DNA of 64,000 bases from an uncultured Eubacteriales bacterium (GTDB lineage Bacteria; Bacillota; Clostridia; Christensenellales; CAG-917). The notes beneath the pieces are model-generated. The model searched no databases and was not told the origin of the DNA. It saw only the letters and a list, made by a program, of their open reading frames with translations. Both the position numbers and the translations under genes were made by a program. Positions 33,834-42,320 of the stretch are shown one piece after another. Position 1 is the stretch's first letter. Each line of letters starts with the position of its first letter. The stretch covers positions 62,001-126,000 of the forward strand of contig URAF01000001.1 of the NCBI GenBank assembly GCA_900545885.1, read 5' to 3'.

Positions 33834-34759
33834 TCCGTCACCGCTCCCACGGTTATTTTGTTGCCGAGAAGGAAGTCCGTATCGTTCATTCTCTTTTTGC
33901 CTTCGGGTTGCAAAATGCGCACTCTGACCGAACCGTCTTTACAGCCGATTACAAGTCCGTTTTCTTTGTCGGCGGCAAGAACGGTACCTTCCGCACCGCG
34001 GAAAGAAGAAGGTTCGACGTCGAAAACCTTGATACGCTTGCCGTCGATTGCGAAATATGCGGACGGCCAAGGCGTCATTCCTCTGACGAAACAGTCAAGT
34101 TCGCGCGCCGTACGACTGAAATCCATTTTGCCGTCGGCTTTTGTAATCATTCCGCAATGAGTTGCTTTTGCGGAGTCCTGCGGCGTGAATTCGGCTTTGC
34201 CGCTTGAAATCAGGTCCACGGCTTCGCATACGGCTTCGCCGCCCAGCACCGCCAGTCTGTCGAAAAGTTCGCCTGCGGTTTCTTTTTCGCCGATTTTAAC
34301 CCGTTTTTGCAACAGAATGTCCCCTGCGTCGACTTCTTTTACGGTTTTCATAATTGTGATACCCGTATATTCGTCGCCGTTCAGTATCGACCATTGAATT
34401 GGTGACGCTCCGCGGTAAAGCGGGAGCAGCGACGCGTGAACGTTTATTACGCCGCAAGGAAACACAGAGAGGAACTTTTCACTGAGAATTTGACCGAACG
34501 CCGCCGTAACGGCAATGTCTGCGCCGAGGGCTGCAATCTGGTCTATGCCGTCGCGGGAAACTTTTTCGAATTGGAGTACGGGAATGCCCAGTGCCAGCGC
34601 GCACTCTTTGAGCGGAGAGGGTTTGAGTTCGTATCCTCTGCCGACGGGTTTATCGGGACCCGTAACGGCCGCGACGACGTTATGCCGCGCGGCAAGAGTT
34701 TTCAGCACTTCCGCCGAAAAATCGGGTGTTCCGAGAAAAACAATACGCATATCACTCAT
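33830..34759 (-). CDS. fmt: Methionyl-tRNA formyltransferase
   Basis: A protein of about 309 residues that formylates initiator Met-tRNA. Motifs are MRIVFLGTPDFSAEVLK, GRGYELKPSPLKECA, VINVHASLLPLYRGASPIQWSILNGD (SLLP motif) and GITIMKTVKEVDAGDIL. The C-terminal OB-like domain begins near 205. Start is either 34759 (ATGAGTGATATG, overlapping def) or 34750; both are plausible and Shine-Dalgarno is weak. Confidence 0.96.
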   Translation of the reverse strand: MSDMRIVFLGTPDFSAEVLKTLAARHNVVAAVTGPDKPVGRGYELKPSPLKECALALGIPVLQFEKVSRDGIDQIAALGADIAVTAAFGQILSEKFLSVFPCGVINVHASLLPLYRGASPIQWSILNGDEYTGITIMKTVKEVDAGDILLQKRVKIGEKETAGELFDRLAVLGGEAVCEAVDLISSGKAEFTPQDSAKATHCGMITKADGKMDFSRTARELDCFVRGMTPWPSAYFAIDGKRIKVFDVEPSSFRGAEGTVLAADKENGLVIGCKDGSVRVRILQPEGKKRMNDTDFLLGNKITVGAVTE

Positions 34760-35204
34760 TCTGCAAATCCGTGCATTTCGACGTATAGAGAACGCCGTCA
34801 AGATGGTCTATTTCGTGTTGGAAGGCACGTGCTGTGAAACCCGATACCTTGTAACGGTGTTTTTTGCCGTATCTGTCCTGCGCTGTGACGGAAATCTTTT
34901 CGGCGCGTGTAACCGTACCGTACTTTCCTTTTACGGACAAACAGCCTTCTATGCCGGTTTGTTCGCCCGAAGCGGACTTGATTTCGGGGTTGACGAGTTC
35001 GTAGTAGCCGTCCTCTGTCGAAACCACGCAAACGCGTTTCAGCACCGCAACCTGCGGCGCGGCAAGTCCTGCTCCGTCAGCGTCGACGAGCGTTTCTTTC
35101 ATATCGTCGAGAAGAACGTGCAAACGTTCGTCGAAAGTGTCGACGGTGCGGCACTTCTTGAACAGTATGGGATCGGGCGATTGAACAATAAGTCTTTTTG
35201 CCAT
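34752..35204 (-). CDS. def: Peptide deformylase
   Basis: A 150-residue type 1-like deformylase, removing N-formyl groups from new proteins. The three motifs are GAGLAAPQV, EGCLSVKGKYG and the zinc-binding HEIDHLDGVLY. It lies between priA and fmt, so formylation and deformylation genes are adjacent and overlapping. Confidence 0.97.
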   Translation of the reverse strand: MAKRLIVQSPDPILFKKCRTVDTFDERLHVLLDDMKETLVDADGAGLAAPQVAVLKRVCVVSTEDGYYELVNPEIKSASGEQTGIEGCLSVKGKYGTVTRAEKISVTAQDRYGKKHRYKVSGFTARAFQHEIDHLDGVLYTSKCTDLQNE

Positions 35205-35208
35205 AGTA

Positions 35209-37380
35209 TCAAATCAGACTTTGCGGATTTATTTCCGCAAAACTGCTCCCTTTCGTAGGTTTGTTTGCGTTGACCAGCGCATATATTTCGGGCATAACCT
35301 GTCCGAAAAGTTCGGGTTGCAGGCGCATAAGCACCTGATATCTGGTGAGCCCGTTCATACGGGTTACGGGCGATTTTGCAGCTCCGAGATAAACGAACTT
35401 GCCGTATTTCAGTTCGAGAGCCTGAACTCCCCTGTAAATGTTGCGTGTGCAGTCCACGACGGACTGTTCGTCCTGCGCCGCGACCAGTACGCGCACCACC
35501 TTGGTAAAAGGCGGGAACTTGGTCACCATTCTGGTGTTGATTTCCTTGCGCCAGAAACCTTCGTAGTCGTACGTACGCGCAAACTTGAACACGTAATGTC
35601 TAGGTGCGTACGTTTGCAGAATTACTCTGCCTTTCTTGTCGGCGCGTCCCGCACGTCCCGCAACCTGCGTTATCAGCTGGAAAGTGCGCTCCGACGAACG
35701 GTAATCGCTGAAATACAGCGCGGCGTCGGCTTCCAGAATTCCGACCAGCGTAACGTTAGGAAAGTCGTGACCTTTTGCTATCATCTGCGTACCGACGAGA
35801 ACGTCGGCTTTTCCCGCGGCGAATTGGTCGAGAATGCGGAAATAACTGTCTTTTCGCGTCGTCGTGTCGTTGTCCATTCGAAGAATGCGCGCGTCGGGAA
35901 AAAGGTTTTTCAGTTCTTCCGCCACTTTTTCCGTGCCCGTCTTACCCTGCTTTATTTCAGTAGACCCGCATTCGGGGCACTTGCTGAGGGCGTGATATCT
36001 TCTTCCGCAACAGTGGCATTTGAGCACGTTTTCGGACTTGTGGTACGTCAGCGAAACGTCGCAGTCTTCGCATTTTGCCACATACCCGCAGGACTTGCAC
36101 ATAATGAACGAGGCAAACCCTCTGCGGTTGAGAAACAGCATAACCTGTTCCTTGCGGTCGAGCGCGGCTTTTATGGCGTCCGCCAAAGTCACGGAAAACA
36201 GCGAACGGTTGCCGTATCTGAATTCCTGCACCATATCCACGATTTCCATTTCGGGAAGTTTGTGCGCGGATATGCGGTTTTTGAGTTCGATAAGATTGAA
36301 CTTGCCTTCGGTGGCTTTCAGATATGTTTCCATATCGGGCGTTGCCGAACCGAGAACCAGCACCGCTCCGCAGTTTGCGGCGCGGATTTGCGCTATTTCC
36401 TTGGTGTCGTAACGCGGATTGGATTCGCTTATGTAACTTGAATCGTGTTCTTCGTCGATGATTATCGCCCCGATGTTTTTGAGCGGAGCGAACACAGCGG
36501 AGCGTGCGCCGATTGCGATTTTGGCGCGGCCGTCAAGCAACCGTTTCCATTCGTCGTAACGTTCCGACGCATTGAGTCCCGAATGAAGAAGCGCAACGTT
36601 GTCGCCGAACCTCGCGCGGAATATGCCTAGTATCTGCGGCGTGAGCGATATTTCGGGCACAAGCATTATGGCGGTTTTACCCTGCTGCAAAACGCGTTCT
36701 ATAACGCTTTGGTAAACTTCGGTTTTGCCGCTTCCCGTAACGCCGTGAAGAAGATACACGCCTTTTCCCGTCGAGATTTTGTCTACCGCGTTCTGTTGTG
36801 CGGGGGTCAATGTAACCTTTTTTGCGCTTCCGCCCAACGTTTTGAGAGGAACTCTGGTTTCGTGCACTTCGCTTTCAATCAAAATTCCTTTGTCGCGCAA
36901 GGCTTTTACCGCTCCCGCACCGAAGGTTTCGCAAAGCACCGAATTGTATTCCCCGTCCTTGCCGCGCAGAAATTCGACGGCTTCCGCTTGTTTTTTTGCT
37001 CTCTTTACCGCTTCCGCGACTTGGTCGTCAGTGAGCGAGGAATTGAACGAAAGAAAGAGCTTTTTCGCCTCGGGGTCTCTTTCGTCGCGCAGTTTGACGG
37101 GAATAAACAACCTCAAAACATCTATGTGTCTGAGGTTGTATTTTTCGCGCATCGTATTCATCAGAAACAATTGCTCGTCGTTTACGGGCGTATCGAGATA
37201 CTCCGCGCGTTTGAGATTTGGATAATCGGATTTTTCTTTTTTGCCGACAACGAAACCGACAGTGCGTTTGTTGCCGAAACTCACGCTTACGCGGCTGCCG
37301 AGCGGTACGTCGTCACCTTCGTAATCGAAAGGTCTGTCGACTTCCGCCGTGGATATGTCGACTATGACTTCAAGCACCAT
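35209..37380 (-). CDS. priA: Primosomal protein N' (PriA helicase)
   Basis: A 723-residue PriA. It has a 3' DNA-binding domain (about 1-95), helicase Walker A HGVTGSGKTEVYQSV, IIIDEEHDSSY, a zinc-binding insertion with eight Cys (CKSCGYVAKCEDCD, CHCCGRRYHALSKCPECG), GTQMIAKGHDFPNVTLV and VAGRAGRADKKGRV. It restarts replication forks. The start 37380 lies inside the last codons of coaBC and was preferred to an upstream extension that is shadowed by coaBC. Confidence 0.97.
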   Translation of the reverse strand: MVLEVIVDISTAEVDRPFDYEGDDVPLGSRVSVSFGNKRTVGFVVGKKEKSDYPNLKRAEYLDTPVNDEQLFLMNTMREKYNLRHIDVLRLFIPVKLRDERDPEAKKLFLSFNSSLTDDQVAEAVKRAKKQAEAVEFLRGKDGEYNSVLCETFGAGAVKALRDKGILIESEVHETRVPLKTLGGSAKKVTLTPAQQNAVDKISTGKGVYLLHGVTGSGKTEVYQSVIERVLQQGKTAIMLVPEISLTPQILGIFRARFGDNVALLHSGLNASERYDEWKRLLDGRAKIAIGARSAVFAPLKNIGAIIIDEEHDSSYISESNPRYDTKEIAQIRAANCGAVLVLGSATPDMETYLKATEGKFNLIELKNRISAHKLPEMEIVDMVQEFRYGNRSLFSVTLADAIKAALDRKEQVMLFLNRRGFASFIMCKSCGYVAKCEDCDVSLTYHKSENVLKCHCCGRRYHALSKCPECGSTEIKQGKTGTEKVAEELKNLFPDARILRMDNDTTTRKDSYFRILDQFAAGKADVLVGTQMIAKGHDFPNVTLVGILEADAALYFSDYRSSERTFQLITQVAGRAGRADKKGRVILQTYAPRHYVFKFARTYDYEGFWRKEINTRMVTKFPPFTKVVRVLVAAQDEQSVVDCTRNIYRGVQALELKYGKFVYLGAAKSPVTRMNGLTRYQVLMRLQPELFGQVMPEIYALVNANKPTKGSSFAEINPQSLI

Positions 37381-38563
37381 AACGTTTCGCCACCGCGGAA
37401 AGAATGATGTCGGCAAGCTCCGTTTTGGGCATTACGCCGTATTCCTGGGCGTTGCCGTCGCGGTCGATAATTGTTGCCGCATTGGTGTCGACGAAAAAGC
37501 CTGCGCCTTCGCGCGTAACGTCGTTTGCGACTGCGAGGTCCGCATTCTTCTTCGCAAGCTTGCCCTTTGCGTTTTTAAGCAGATTCTCCGTTTCCGCAGA
37601 GAAAATCACGAGTATTCTGTCGCCCTTGATTTTGCCGACTTCCGCCGCAATATCGGGATTTTTGACAAATTCGAGAGTCAGGGTTTCGCTCTTGATTTTC
37701 TGCGAAAAAGTATTCTTGACTTTGTAGTCGGCAGGAGCCGCCGCCATAATTACAACGTCGCTTGCGGGAACTTCGGCAAGCACCGCTTTCATCATTTCTT
37801 CCGTCGATTTGACTGCAACGGACTTTGCGACGTTTTCGGGAACGGGAACGCTCATATTGCCGTGCACGAGCACGACTTTTGCACCGCGTTCTGCCGCGGC
37901 GCGCGCAATGGCGCAACCCATTTTGCCGCTGGAATGATTGGTAATCACGCGGACTCCGTCGATGTACTCTTCCGTTGCTCCCGAAGTCACGAGTACGGTT
38001 TTGCCGTCAAAGTCGCGTACGGGTTGCAAAAGCGATTGAACTTCGCCGACTATGTCGGCGGGTTCCGCCATTTTGCCTTTGCCCGTATCACCGCAGGCAA
38101 GCCGTCCCGTTGCGGGTTCTATGACGACAACGCCGCGCGAACGCAGAATTTGCAGGTTGGAAACCGTGGCTTCGTCCTCGTACATTGCCGTGTTCATTGC
38201 GGGGGCAATCACTTTAAGCCCTTTGCACGCAAGCCATGTCGTCGACAGCATATCGTCTGCTATACCCTGCGCGAACTTTGCAATGACGTTTGCGGTTGCG
38301 GGAGCGACAATAAGAGCGTCGGCTTTTTTGGCAAGCGAAACGTGCCTTACGTCGTGTTCGGTGCGCTCCTCGAACATTCCGCGGACAACGCGGTTGTTGG
38401 AGAGCGTTTCGAAAGTCAAAGGCGTGACAAACTCCTCGGCGTGTTCGGTCATAATGACGTCCACGTTTGCGCCGAGTTTGACAAACCGCGAAACGATTTC
38501 GCAACTTTTGTATGCGGCTATACCGCCGGATACTCCGAGTACAACGTTTTTACCGTAAAGCAT
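37370..38563 (-). CDS. coaBC: Bifunctional phosphopantothenoylcysteine decarboxylase/synthetase
   Basis: A 397-residue CoaBC of coenzyme A synthesis. The N-terminal flavoprotein CoaC shows VVLGVSGGIAAYKSCEIV, PATANVIAKFAQGIADD, and PAMNTAMYEDEATV with the catalytic region. The CoaB half shows VLVTSGATEEYIDGVRVITNHSSGKMGCAIA and AAPADYKVKNTFSQKIKS. The start at 38563 overlaps the rpoZ stop (TGATG). Confidence 0.97.
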   Translation of the reverse strand: MLYGKNVVLGVSGGIAAYKSCEIVSRFVKLGANVDVIMTEHAEEFVTPLTFETLSNNRVVRGMFEERTEHDVRHVSLAKKADALIVAPATANVIAKFAQGIADDMLSTTWLACKGLKVIAPAMNTAMYEDEATVSNLQILRSRGVVVIEPATGRLACGDTGKGKMAEPADIVGEVQSLLQPVRDFDGKTVLVTSGATEEYIDGVRVITNHSSGKMGCAIARAAAERGAKVVLVHGNMSVPVPENVAKSVAVKSTEEMMKAVLAEVPASDVVIMAAAPADYKVKNTFSQKIKSETLTLEFVKNPDIAAEVGKIKGDRILVIFSAETENLLKNAKGKLAKKNADLAVANDVTREGAGFFVDTNAATIIDRDGNAQEYGVMPKTELADIILSAVAKRYGA

Positions 38564-38757
38564 CAGTCGCGGGTGATTTTGATTTTGCCTTCGTAAATTT
38601 CTTTGCAGGCAAGCGTAACGGGTTTTTCGCCGCTCTTTTCGAGATATGCGCTGTCGCTGGTAAGCAGTTCTCTGGTGCGTTTTGCAACCGCGCAAGTCAG
38701 GGCGTAACGGCATTCAGCCTTTTTGATGAGTTTGTCGATTGGGGGGTCAATCATCAT
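38563..38757 (-). CDS. rpoZ: RNA polymerase omega subunit
   Basis: A 64-residue omega (MMIDPPIDKLIKKAECRYALTCAVAKRTREL...), with the conserved Pro-Pro/Leu start, a Y-x-L-x-x-x-x-A-K-R-A/T-R helix and the GEKPVTLACKEIYEGKI end. The start at 38757 has GGAGG about 10 nt upstream. A start at 38766 (MNNMMID) would sit too close to that site. It lies between gmk and coaBC in the normal order. Confidence 0.92.
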   Translation of the reverse strand: MMIDPPIDKLIKKAECRYALTCAVAKRTRELLTSDSAYLEKSGEKPVTLACKEIYEGKIKITRD

Positions 38758-38762
38758 ATTAT

Positions 38763-39371
38763 TCATTCCTCCGTTGGAAATATATTTTTGCCTATACCGC
38801 GTTCGGTACGCAGGTGTTCGCTTTTTATGATACTCACGATTTCGTTTGCGCATGTGCGCGCAACGCTGTTTGTTACGACATAGTCGTAAGACGGAATGTC
38901 TTTGCTCTCGTTCTCAATTTCTTTGAGGCGTCTTTCGAGGCTTTCGGGACTTTCGGAACCGCGTCCGATAAGTCGTGCTTTGAGCGCTTCGAGGGACGGC
39001 GGCTGTACGAATATCGTAACGCAGTCGGGATAAAGTTTCTTGATGTTCTTCGCACCGACGACGTTGAGTTCGAGCAGAATGTCGACGCCTGCGGCAAGCG
39101 GTCTGTCGATTTCGCTTTTGAGTGTGCCGTAGTAGTTGGTGAACGTACGGGTGTACTCGATGAACGCGTCTTCCGCAACCAGTTTTTCGAATTCGGCTTC
39201 GGAGAGGAAATAATAGTTCACTCCGTTCTCCTCGCCTGCTCTCGGTGCGCGCGTCGTGCACGATATGGAAAACTTCAACGTCGGAAGTTCGTCCAGCACC
39301 ATCTGAATTACCGTACCTTTGCCAACTCCGCTGAACCCGGATATTACGACCAGCATTCCTCTTCCGTTCAT
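38763..39371 (-). CDS. gmk: Guanylate kinase
   Basis: A 202-residue GMP kinase. It shows P-loop VISGFSGVGKGTVIQMV, SISCTTRAPRAGEENGVNYYFLS, LLELNVVGAKNIK and IFVQPPSLEALKARLIGRG. In most Firmicutes a small remA (DUF370) gene lies between yicC and gmk. Here the 7-bp gap leaves no room for it. Confidence 0.98.
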   Translation of the reverse strand: MNGRGMLVVISGFSGVGKGTVIQMVLDELPTLKFSISCTTRAPRAGEENGVNYYFLSEAEFEKLVAEDAFIEYTRTFTNYYGTLKSEIDRPLAAGVDILLELNVVGAKNIKKLYPDCVTIFVQPPSLEALKARLIGRGSESPESLERRLKEIENESKDIPSYDYVVTNSVARTCANEIVSIIKSEHLRTERGIGKNIFPTEE

Positions 39372-39378
39372 ACAATCC

Positions 39379-40254
39379 TCACTCTACGTTCTGCGCCTGT
39401 TCGCGGATTTTTTCGATGTCGTTTTTGAGTTTGAGAACCTGTTCCGTTATGCGCAAATCGTTGGCTTTGGAGCCGATTGTGTTGGCTTCGCGGTTCATTT
39501 CCTGCACAAGAAAATCCAGCTTTCTGCCGACGGGGTCGGTGTATGTGAGATATTCGCGCATAGTTGCAATGTGAACGCCGAGCCTCGTTATTTCCTCGTC
39601 GATTGCACACTTGTCGGCAAACAGAGCGATTTCCGTCGCAACGCGCGACATATCGGCAACCGCACTGCCCAAAGTTTCGGTGATACGTGCGGTAAGTTTC
39701 TTGCGATAATCGCCCACGACTTCGGGTGCATACTTTTTGATGAGGTCGAGCGAACTCTGCATGGAGTCGAGTTTTTCCGTGATGTCGACCACCTGCGACG
39801 CTCCTTCCTTTTCGCGCATGGCAACCAGATTTCCGAGCGCTTCGCGGAGTGCGGTCAGAACAAGATTTTTAAGAGTTTCGTCGTCGACGTCCGCAACCTT
39901 CAACGAAACGACGTCGGGGTTTTTCATAAGCGCATACGCCGTCACGTCGAATTCGACGCCCGTGGCGTCCGCGAGTTCGCGTGCCGCCGCAACGTACTTT
40001 TCCGCAAGTGCGCGGTCGACGGAATATTCCGACGCGGTTGCCGCTTCCTGTTCGTAGGTCACGAAAACGTCGATGTGACCGCGGTTGACGGCGGTTGCAA
40101 CCGTTTTCTTGGCGTCGTCCTCGACAAAGAGGAAACCTTTGGGCATTTTCATGCTCCAATCGAAAAACTTGTGATTTACGGTCTTGATTTCCACCGTAAC
40201 TTTTCTTCCGTCGGCGGAGGCCTGTCCCTTGCCGTAACCGGTCATACTGCGCAT
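39379..40254 (-). CDS. YicC/YloC family endoribonuclease
   Basis: A 291-residue YicC-family protein: MRSMTGYGKGQASADGRKVTVEIKTVNHKFFDWSMKMP at the N-terminus and FLVQEMNREANTIGSKANDLRITEQVLKLKNDIEKIREQAQNVE at the C-terminus are diagnostic. E. coli YicC has been described as an endoribonuclease in RNA turnover. It is first in the yicC-gmk-rpoZ-coaBC-priA-def-fmt-rsmB-rlmN-rsgA-rpe operon and has its own promoter. Confidence 0.95.
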   Translation of the reverse strand: MRSMTGYGKGQASADGRKVTVEIKTVNHKFFDWSMKMPKGFLFVEDDAKKTVATAVNRGHIDVFVTYEQEAATASEYSVDRALAEKYVAAARELADATGVEFDVTAYALMKNPDVVSLKVADVDDETLKNLVLTALREALGNLVAMREKEGASQVVDITEKLDSMQSSLDLIKKYAPEVVGDYRKKLTARITETLGSAVADMSRVATEIALFADKCAIDEEITRLGVHIATMREYLTYTDPVGRKLDFLVQEMNREANTIGSKANDLRITEQVLKLKNDIEKIREQAQNVE

Positions 40255-40284
40255 GCACGCACCTGCCTGTAATAAATTTTAACT

Positions 40285-40314
40285 ATTGTATCATAAAAAC
40301 AATCCCGTTGACAA
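40285..40314 (-). promoter_or_regulatory. Promoter of the yicC-rpe operon
   Basis: TTGTCA, 18-bp spacer, TACAAT on the minus strand, about 30 nt before yicC. It overlaps the ligA terminator hairpin. Confidence 0.65.
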
Positions 40315-40333
40315 TAGTTTTGCCGACGGGATT
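40296..40333 (-). terminator. Terminator after ligA
   Basis: AATCCCGT and ACGGGATT form an 8-bp stem around a 17-nt loop, followed on the minus strand by GTTTTTATG. The long loop contains the -35 of the yicC promoter. Confidence 0.6.
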
Positions 40334-40371
40334 TGAAATTTTGCATAAAACCGTGAATAAAGAAAAGTGGT

Positions 40372-42318
40372 TTACAATCCCAACAATTCCTTGAAGCGTT
40401 CTTCGTCTATGATTTCTATGCCGAGTTTCTGGGCTTTTTCCAGCTTGCTGCCCGCGTCCGACCCTGCAAGAACCATATCTACGGTCTTTGAAACCGACGC
40501 CGCGACTTCGCCGCCGTTTTCTTCAATAAGCCGTGTGGCTTCGCCGCGCTTATAGGTCGGAAGCGAACCCGTAAGGACAATGCGTTTTCCGCTGAAAACA
40601 CCCTCTTTTTTCTCTTCCGCACGAACGGTTACGCCTGCGTTGTAGAGGTCTTGCAATTCTTGCAGATTTTCTTCGTCCTTGAAATATCCGACGATATTGT
40701 CCGCAAGCACGTCGCCTATACCGTCAACTGCGGTCAAGTCCTCTTTTGTTGCAGAAACAAGACTTTCAATAGTACCGAAACGCTTGATTAAATCCTTTGC
40801 CGTCTTTTTGCCTATTCCGTCGATACCGAGTGCAAACAACAGTCTGTCTGCCGTCGTATTCTTGGATTTTGCGATTGCGCCGATAAGATTTTCGGCTTTT
40901 TTGTCGCCAAAACGGTCAAGGTCGACTATGTCCTGTGCGGTCAGGTTCATAAGCTGAACGGGAGTTCTTATTCCGAGTTCGTTGTAGAACTGCTCTGCCG
41001 TTTTTTCGGAAAATCCTTCGATGTCCATTGCGTCTTTTGACGCGAAATGGTCGAGCGCGGAAACAATCTGCGGCGCGCAATGCTCACCAGTGCAGTAAAG
41101 GAACGCACCTTCTTCGCGGACGGGAGAACCGCAAGCGGGACAAACGGTAGGTTTTTCGACGTCGCGTGCACCCGCAACTTCTTCCGCAACTCCAGTTATT
41201 TCGGGAATTACGTCGTTGCTTCTGCGTATGAATACTCTGTCACCGATACGGACTTTCTTTTTGAGTATGTCGCCGTAGTTGTTGAGCGTCGCGCGTTTGA
41301 CCGTCACGCCGCCTATGTCGACGGGTTCGAGCAAAGCAAGCGGATTGAGTTTGGACGAACGGGAAACCTGCCATACCACGTCTTTGAGAACGGTAGTCAT
41401 CTCGTCGGCTTTGAACTTGTACGCGATTGCCCATTTCGGAAATTTGTCCGTATAACCGATTTCGTCGCGCAACGGTATGTCGTTGACTTTGAAAACGACC
41501 CCGTCGATAAGGAAATCGAGCGACTCGCGTTTTTCGTCGACTTTTTCCGTAAATTTGAAGGCTTCTTCCGCGTTCTTCACAACGCCGAAATCCCCTTCGG
41601 TTTCAAACCCTTCCGCAGTCAGAAAATCGTGAACTTCGGCTTGCGTTGCAAACCGTTTGTCGCTGTAACCGACATTGTATGCGAAGAAGGACAATCCTCT
41701 TTCGGCGGTTACGGCGGGGTCGAGATTCCGGATTGCTCCCGCGGCACCGTTTCGCGCGTTTTTAAGGGGTTCGGCAGCCGTTGCGTTGTAGCGTTCGAGC
41801 GCACTCAAACGAAGTATGCCTTCGCCCTGAATTTCGATTTTTCCTTTGTACGATATGGTTTTCGGAAGTTTTTTGACGGTTCTGACCTGCGCCGTTACGA
41901 TTTCACCCGTTACACCGTCGCCGCGCGTTGCCGCTTGCACAAGTTCGCCGTTTTCGTAAAGCAGACTGAGCGTCAGTCCGTCGAATTTGTATTCGGTGGT
42001 GAGTTCGGGTTCGCGACCGACCGCCTTGACGATTTTTGCGTACCAGTCCTTTATTTCGTCGAATGTGCGGCATTTGTCCAGACTGTAAAGACGAAGCAGA
42101 TGTTTTGTCTGTTCGAACTTCTTTTGCGGCGCACCGCCCACTCTGTGCGTAGGCGAATTTCTGAGCGAATATCCTTCGGATTTTTCAAGCGCGAGAAGTT
42201 CGTCGTACAGGGCGTCGTACTCCGCGTCCGAAACGGTGGGAGCGTCTTCCTCGTAATACAGTTTTGCGTAGCGGTTGAGCAGTTCAACCAGCTCTTTCAT
42301 TCTGGCGTAATTGTCCAC
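40372..42318 (-). CDS. ligA: NAD-dependent DNA ligase LigA
   Basis: A 648-residue bacterial ligase. Order: Ia domain (about 1-65, YYEEDAPTVSDAEYDALYDEL), adenylation domain with the AMP-lysine motif TEYKFDGLTLSLLY and TRGDGVTGE, OB fold, Cys4 zinc finger CPACGSPVREEGAFLYCTGEHC, four HhH motifs (about 430-560) and a BRCT domain (about 570-648, FSGKRIVLTGSLPTYKRGEA). It seals nicks in replication. It lies 2 bp after pcrA, as in many Firmicutes. Confidence 0.98.
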   Translation of the reverse strand: MDNYARMKELVELLNRYAKLYYEEDAPTVSDAEYDALYDELLALEKSEGYSLRNSPTHRVGGAPQKKFEQTKHLLRLYSLDKCRTFDEIKDWYAKIVKAVGREPELTTEYKFDGLTLSLLYENGELVQAATRGDGVTGEIVTAQVRTVKKLPKTISYKGKIEIQGEGILRLSALERYNATAAEPLKNARNGAAGAIRNLDPAVTAERGLSFFAYNVGYSDKRFATQAEVHDFLTAEGFETEGDFGVVKNAEEAFKFTEKVDEKRESLDFLIDGVVFKVNDIPLRDEIGYTDKFPKWAIAYKFKADEMTTVLKDVVWQVSRSSKLNPLALLEPVDIGGVTVKRATLNNYGDILKKKVRIGDRVFIRRSNDVIPEITGVAEEVAGARDVEKPTVCPACGSPVREEGAFLYCTGEHCAPQIVSALDHFASKDAMDIEGFSEKTAEQFYNELGIRTPVQLMNLTAQDIVDLDRFGDKKAENLIGAIAKSKNTTADRLLFALGIDGIGKKTAKDLIKRFGTIESLVSATKEDLTAVDGIGDVLADNIVGYFKDEENLQELQDLYNAGVTVRAEEKKEGVFSGKRIVLTGSLPTYKRGEATRLIEENGGEVAASVSKTVDMVLAGSDAGSKLEKAQKLGIEIIDEERFKELLGL

Positions 42319-42320
42319 GT

